From positions 1 through 9,530 of the forward strand of contig JAEZNF010000392.1 of the NCBI GenBank assembly GCA_023441845.1: a stretch of DNA of 9,530 nt, written 5' to 3'. Positions within the stretch are counted from its first letter, which is position 1, and every line of letters begins with the position of its first letter. This document shows positions 6,592 to 9,530 of the stretch, in pieces. Made by a program: the position numbers and the translations under genes. The notes under the pieces were generated by a model. The model was not told the origin of the DNA. It made no database searches and worked only from the letters and a program-made list of their open reading frames with translations. Source of the DNA: Bacillota bacterium (GTDB lineage: Bacteria > Bacillota > Clostridia > Acetivibrionales > DSM-2933).

Positions 6592-6712
6592 GAGGATATT
6601 GAATGTATAGTGCGTTTTGTAGAAACTTAAGAAACTACTTAAAGCAATACGATAATCTCTCAGTCATATGTAATGGCCCATCGCCTAATAACACTTACAA
6701 CGTCTTTAAACC

Positions 6713-7711
<999 letters not shown>

Positions 7712-7721
7712 TTATAGTGAC

Positions 7722-7738
7722 GTTTGGAAAAACCAAAC
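7722..7738. repeat. short perfect hairpin in the pfkA leader
   Basis: GTTTGG (7722-7727) and CCAAAC (7733-7738) pair around five As. In the pfkA transcript this would be a six-bp hairpin about 40 bases before the start codon; as DNA it could be a protein site. Confidence 0.35.
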
Positions 7739-7755
7739 TGTATATTTCTTTTTGA

Positions 7756-7775
7756 TATAATAACACATTATTATA
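7756..7775. promoter_or_regulatory. inverted repeat carrying the pfkA -10 box candidate
   Basis: TATAATAA (7756-7763) and TTATTATA (7768-7775) are exact reverse complements with CACA between. On the minus strand TATAAT (7775-7770) can serve as a -10 box for pfkA, about 86 bases before its start codon. The matching -35 position reads only TATGAA, so the promoter is weak or needs help. Confidence 0.35.
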
Positions 7776-7820
7776 GATAAAACTACTTTTCTTTCATATT
7801 AAAAATTGTAGCATCGTGAT

Positions 7821-7861
7821 AGACTTAGGAGCAGTACCAACACGGTACTGCTCCTAAGTCT
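7821..7861. terminator. perfect 18-bp-arm hairpin between pfkA and the CARDB-like remnant
   Basis: Arms 7821-7838 (beginning AGACTTAGGAGC) and 7844-7861 are exact reverse complements around the five-base loop AACAC. The arms are far more GC-rich than the surroundings. Four Ts follow on the plus strand (7861-7864), while on the minus strand the 3' side continues ATCACGATG with no T-run. In position it would end minus-strand transcripts of the CARDB-like tail before pfkA, yet the T-run fits the plus strand, where no gene precedes it. Terminator is the default call; a processed RNA or mobile-element remnant is also possible. Confidence 0.5.
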
Positions 7862-7931
7862 TTTGATAAACCAAAAGGAGAATGGTTATGTACAGCCGGA
7901 AAACGGGCAGGCTTATTTCAGGATATACGGA

Positions 7932-8042
7932 CTATTGAGCGTAAATCACAACGGTATCATTGTTTTCATTGCTTTCATCTACGATATTGCCCCAATCAAC
8001 CTTGGCTGTTACATATGGTTTGTCGGCAGGATAGTAAACAAT
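7932..8042 (-). pseudogene. 3' remnant of a CARDB-domain protein gene
   Basis: The minus strand has 36 open codons from 8042 to 7935 followed by TAG (7934-7932). The peptide contains VTAKVDWGNIVDESNENND and ends TVVIYAQ. The pattern V-D-x-x-N-x-I-x-E-S-N-E-x-N-N/D is the hallmark of the last two strands of CARDB domains, immunoglobulin-like adhesion modules of exported bacterial proteins. Upstream the frame is closed by TGA at 8045-8043, and no start codon, ribosome binding site or earlier strands of the fold are present. The break lies two bases beyond the stop of the membrane protein gene. This looks like the surviving tail of a larger gene lost to a deletion or insertion at about 8043. Confidence 0.6.
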
Positions 8043-8047
8043 TCATT

Positions 8048-8845
8048 TTAATTTATCAAAATTACAGCCTCAGATTCATCAAGAACAGGAGTGCAAATTA
8101 CCTTGTCTTCTACTTTGGTGATTATTTGGTTGGTTAATGGGCCGGTTGGCGGGTTGATTACTACCCTGGTTTCCTGTCCGGACTTATATATCTCAATTCT
8201 ATACCCCCTGCCATTCTTGGTTGTACGGGGTGTCCAATACTCTGAGTCCGTCAAGCTGCTATTGTTATGCAAATACGGACCATATTTATGATTTTTATAG
8301 TAAATACCGTCTTGTAGCGCTGATATAAGTACTTTTACAGAACCAGGGTCATTTTGCTTTATTTTTAGAGGATTTACTCCTGTTGAATCATATAAATCAT
8401 TAAAATCCTCACAGGCAGATTCTGATAAAAAAAATGATATTGCAGCTCCAATTTCGAATGATCTTTGTTCATCAAAGTTCTTCACATCAAATGAATAGTC
8501 CCAACCTCCCGGAACATAGCCTATTTGAGTAAGAAAAGAAGCAAAAAGTGCAATAATAAACAAAACTATACTGATAATAGTAACATACGAATATAACCAG
8601 TTGTACCTGACTTTCAACCAGTTTGTACACATCAAGCAGAGCCCGGAAGTGGTTGTAAATGCTAATAACAAAATCGGGACCGGATCGGTAGTTATATATT
8701 TCAAATACGATGGATACAGGATATACATGAAATCCGAATATCTGTGTACATAATCCATATATACATATACCGGACCCAATAGGATAATAACAATACTAAA
8801 AATGAATCTCCTAATATTTAAAAACAGAAATCCCTTTATGCTCAT
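8048..8845 (-). CDS. membrane protein of unknown function
   Basis: A 265-aa protein that I do not recognise. Three hydrophobic segments lie in the first 110 residues (about 11-31, 55-73 and 86-107), followed by a soluble region of about 155 residues that is probably outside the membrane. That region holds GAAISFFLSESACEDFNDLYDSTG (133-156), LISALQDGIYYKNHKYGPYL (173-192) and NGRGYRIEIYKSGQETRVVINPP (211-233). The tyrosine-rich GPYL step followed by a beta-rich part loosely recalls the C-terminal domain of type II secretion pseudopilins, but no prepilin signal is present, so this is only a resemblance. Start ATG at 8845 has GGTGGAG about ten bases upstream. The stop sits two bases before the closed frame of the CARDB-like tail. 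Confidence 0.7.
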   Translation of the reverse strand: MSIKGFLFLNIRRFIFSIVIILLGPVYVYMDYVHRYSDFMYILYPSYLKYITTDPVPILLLAFTTTSGLCLMCTNWLKVRYNWLYSYVTIISIVLFIIALFASFLTQIGYVPGGWDYSFDVKNFDEQRSFEIGAAISFFLSESACEDFNDLYDSTGVNPLKIKQNDPGSVKVLISALQDGIYYKNHKYGPYLHNNSSLTDSEYWTPRTTKNGRGYRIEIYKSGQETRVVINPPTGPLTNQIITKVEDKVICTPVLDESEAVILIN

Positions 8846-8930
8846 AAAATTTTACTCCACCCTTCCCAAGAAGCTTTGTTTATATGCTGAACAGATCATT
8901 CTGCCACCTTACCAAATAAACCCATATATA

Positions 8931-8959
8931 ATTATATATAACAAATTTACCTTTGTATA
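8931..8959 (-). promoter_or_regulatory. candidate promoter for the membrane protein gene
   Basis: On the minus strand TATACA (8959-8954), a 17-base spacer and a perfect TATAAT (8936-8931). Transcription would start near 8924, about 79 bases before the ATG at 8845. The -35 matches consensus at four of six positions, and the AT-rich setting lowers confidence. Confidence 0.4.
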
Positions 8960-9466
8960 TATCCCTAAATAATTTTCTCATTTTAACACTGTATTCTCCA
9001 GTAGTAATTATGATATTACTTTTGCCTTCCCGGCATCCCCCTTATTACAACATATAATTCAGTTTTTGAACTTCACCGGTCATAATATCAGGCTTCGTAG
9101 AAATGCTTTTATTGATTTTTGCCAGCGGTAGCTTGTATTAAGTATTAAGCTTAAAAAGGCAGGATTCCTTTTCCGAAAGTTTGTTGACAGTTATTCCAAT
9201 TTTGTAAGTTTACGTTAATTGCACAAAAACCTGAAAACGTGGTAAAACTTCTGTCCGCCAAAGTTTTTGGTATGAAAGGGTATTTCGGAAATTGTTTTAG
9301 GAAACAAAAAGCTGAAACATGCATTTAGCAAGGGTTATGGCTAAACGGGAAATTCATTTGAATAAAAATCCCCTGAAGCAAAACTGTAATTTTGGACATT
9401 AAGAAAGCCGGAACTATGATTCCAGCAATTGTACAATTGTAAGCGTCAAACTTTTCCCACCTTTAA

Positions 9467-9497
9467 CGATAAGACACTTTACTCTATACTCTTATCG
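9467..9497. repeat. inverted repeat near the window end
   Basis: CGATAAGA (9467-9474) and TCTTATCG (9490-9497) are exact reverse complements separated by 15 bases. It may be an operator or a weak hairpin. Nothing visible within the window explains it. Confidence 0.35.
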
Positions 9498-9530
9498 GAA
9501 ACCTTGCAGTACTCTGGAATGCTTTCAGAC

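Larger units (their letters stand above)
6342..6712. other. spacer with leader-like elements between the acetyltransferase and pfkA
   Basis: 371 bases between convergent genes. It contains a promoter candidate (6395-6424), a 13-base palindrome at its start point (6428-6440), a 26-codon ORF (6511-6591) and a second ribosome binding site before an ATG at 6603. That ATG opens a frame that runs into the antisense of pfkA, so I do not call it a gene. No terminator for either flanking gene is evident. Confidence 0.5.
8846..9530. other. non-coding or decayed region at the window end
   Basis: 685 bases with no convincing gene. Contents: a 16-base AT palindrome (8924-8939) overlapping the promoter of the membrane protein; a minus-strand open tail of 30 codons (9137-9048, stop 9047-9045) whose product, ending TGEVQKLNYML, looks protein-like but has no start or recognised family; a plus-strand stretch of about 43 open codons around 9196-9327, also unrecognised; tandem GTATTAA at about 9134-9147; a perfect 14-base palindrome CAATTGTACAATTG (9426-9439); and the inverted repeat at 9467-9497. 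The pattern suits degraded coding DNA, but I cannot identify the parent. Confidence 0.45.

Noticed and set aside
7863..8051. 62-codon plus-strand frame
   Set aside because: It lies opposite the CARDB-like tail, whose motif is specific. The weak GGAG before 7887 is not aligned with this start.

Overview
The window looks like chromosomal DNA of a low-GC Gram-positive anaerobe of the Clostridia; a cellulolytic or Acetivibrio/Ruminiclostridium-like lineage is possible but is only an inference. The reasons are AT-rich spacers, strong AGGAGG-type ribosome binding sites, a small AbrB-type regulator with a Cys4 knuckle, a GGDEF/HD-GYP signalling protein and a CARDB-like fragment of the kind found in clostridial exported proteins. 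I see no tRNA, rRNA, CRISPR array or intact mobile element.

Layout, left to right. Positions 8-265 hold a small, very basic ORF at the window edge. A near-consensus promoter (441-469) precedes a membrane-anchored GGDEF + HD-GYP cyclic-di-GMP protein (683-2239). A large structured hairpin (2273-2356) follows it. A promoter with an overlapping inverted repeat (2401-2444) then drives a pyridoxamine-phosphate-oxidase-family gene (2509-2906) that is broken by a one-base frameshift. Next come an APC-family amino acid permease (best start 3440), an 80-aa AbrB/SpoVT-type regulator (5325-5567) with a clear terminator, and a GNAT acetyltransferase starting with GTG (5859-6341). Positions 6395-6603 contain a promoter, palindrome, ribosome binding site and 26-codon ORF with no recognisable gene behind them. 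On the minus strand lie pfkA (6713-7684, interrupted by one in-frame TAA), a 36-codon CARDB-like gene tail (7932-8042) and an unrecognised membrane protein (8048-8845). The last 685 bases hold no convincing gene.

The genes do not form an operon. Most have their own ribosome binding site, several have a visible promoter, and they are separated by 170-530 bases of AT-rich DNA. Functions are mixed: second messenger turnover, amino acid uptake, transcription control, acetylation and glycolysis. Two otherwise complete genes carry single point lesions and one gene survives only as a tail, so the region is either decaying accessory DNA or contains sequencing errors.

The most unusual signals are non-coding. 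A 31-bp repeat (2221-2251 and 2933-2963) occurs at two successive gene ends, each time followed 21-23 bases later by a hairpin whose arm starts AAAGG. There is a perfect 18-bp-arm hairpin at 7821-7861. There is also the promoter-palindrome-minigene leader at 6395-6603. I did not find a clear new multi-gene system.
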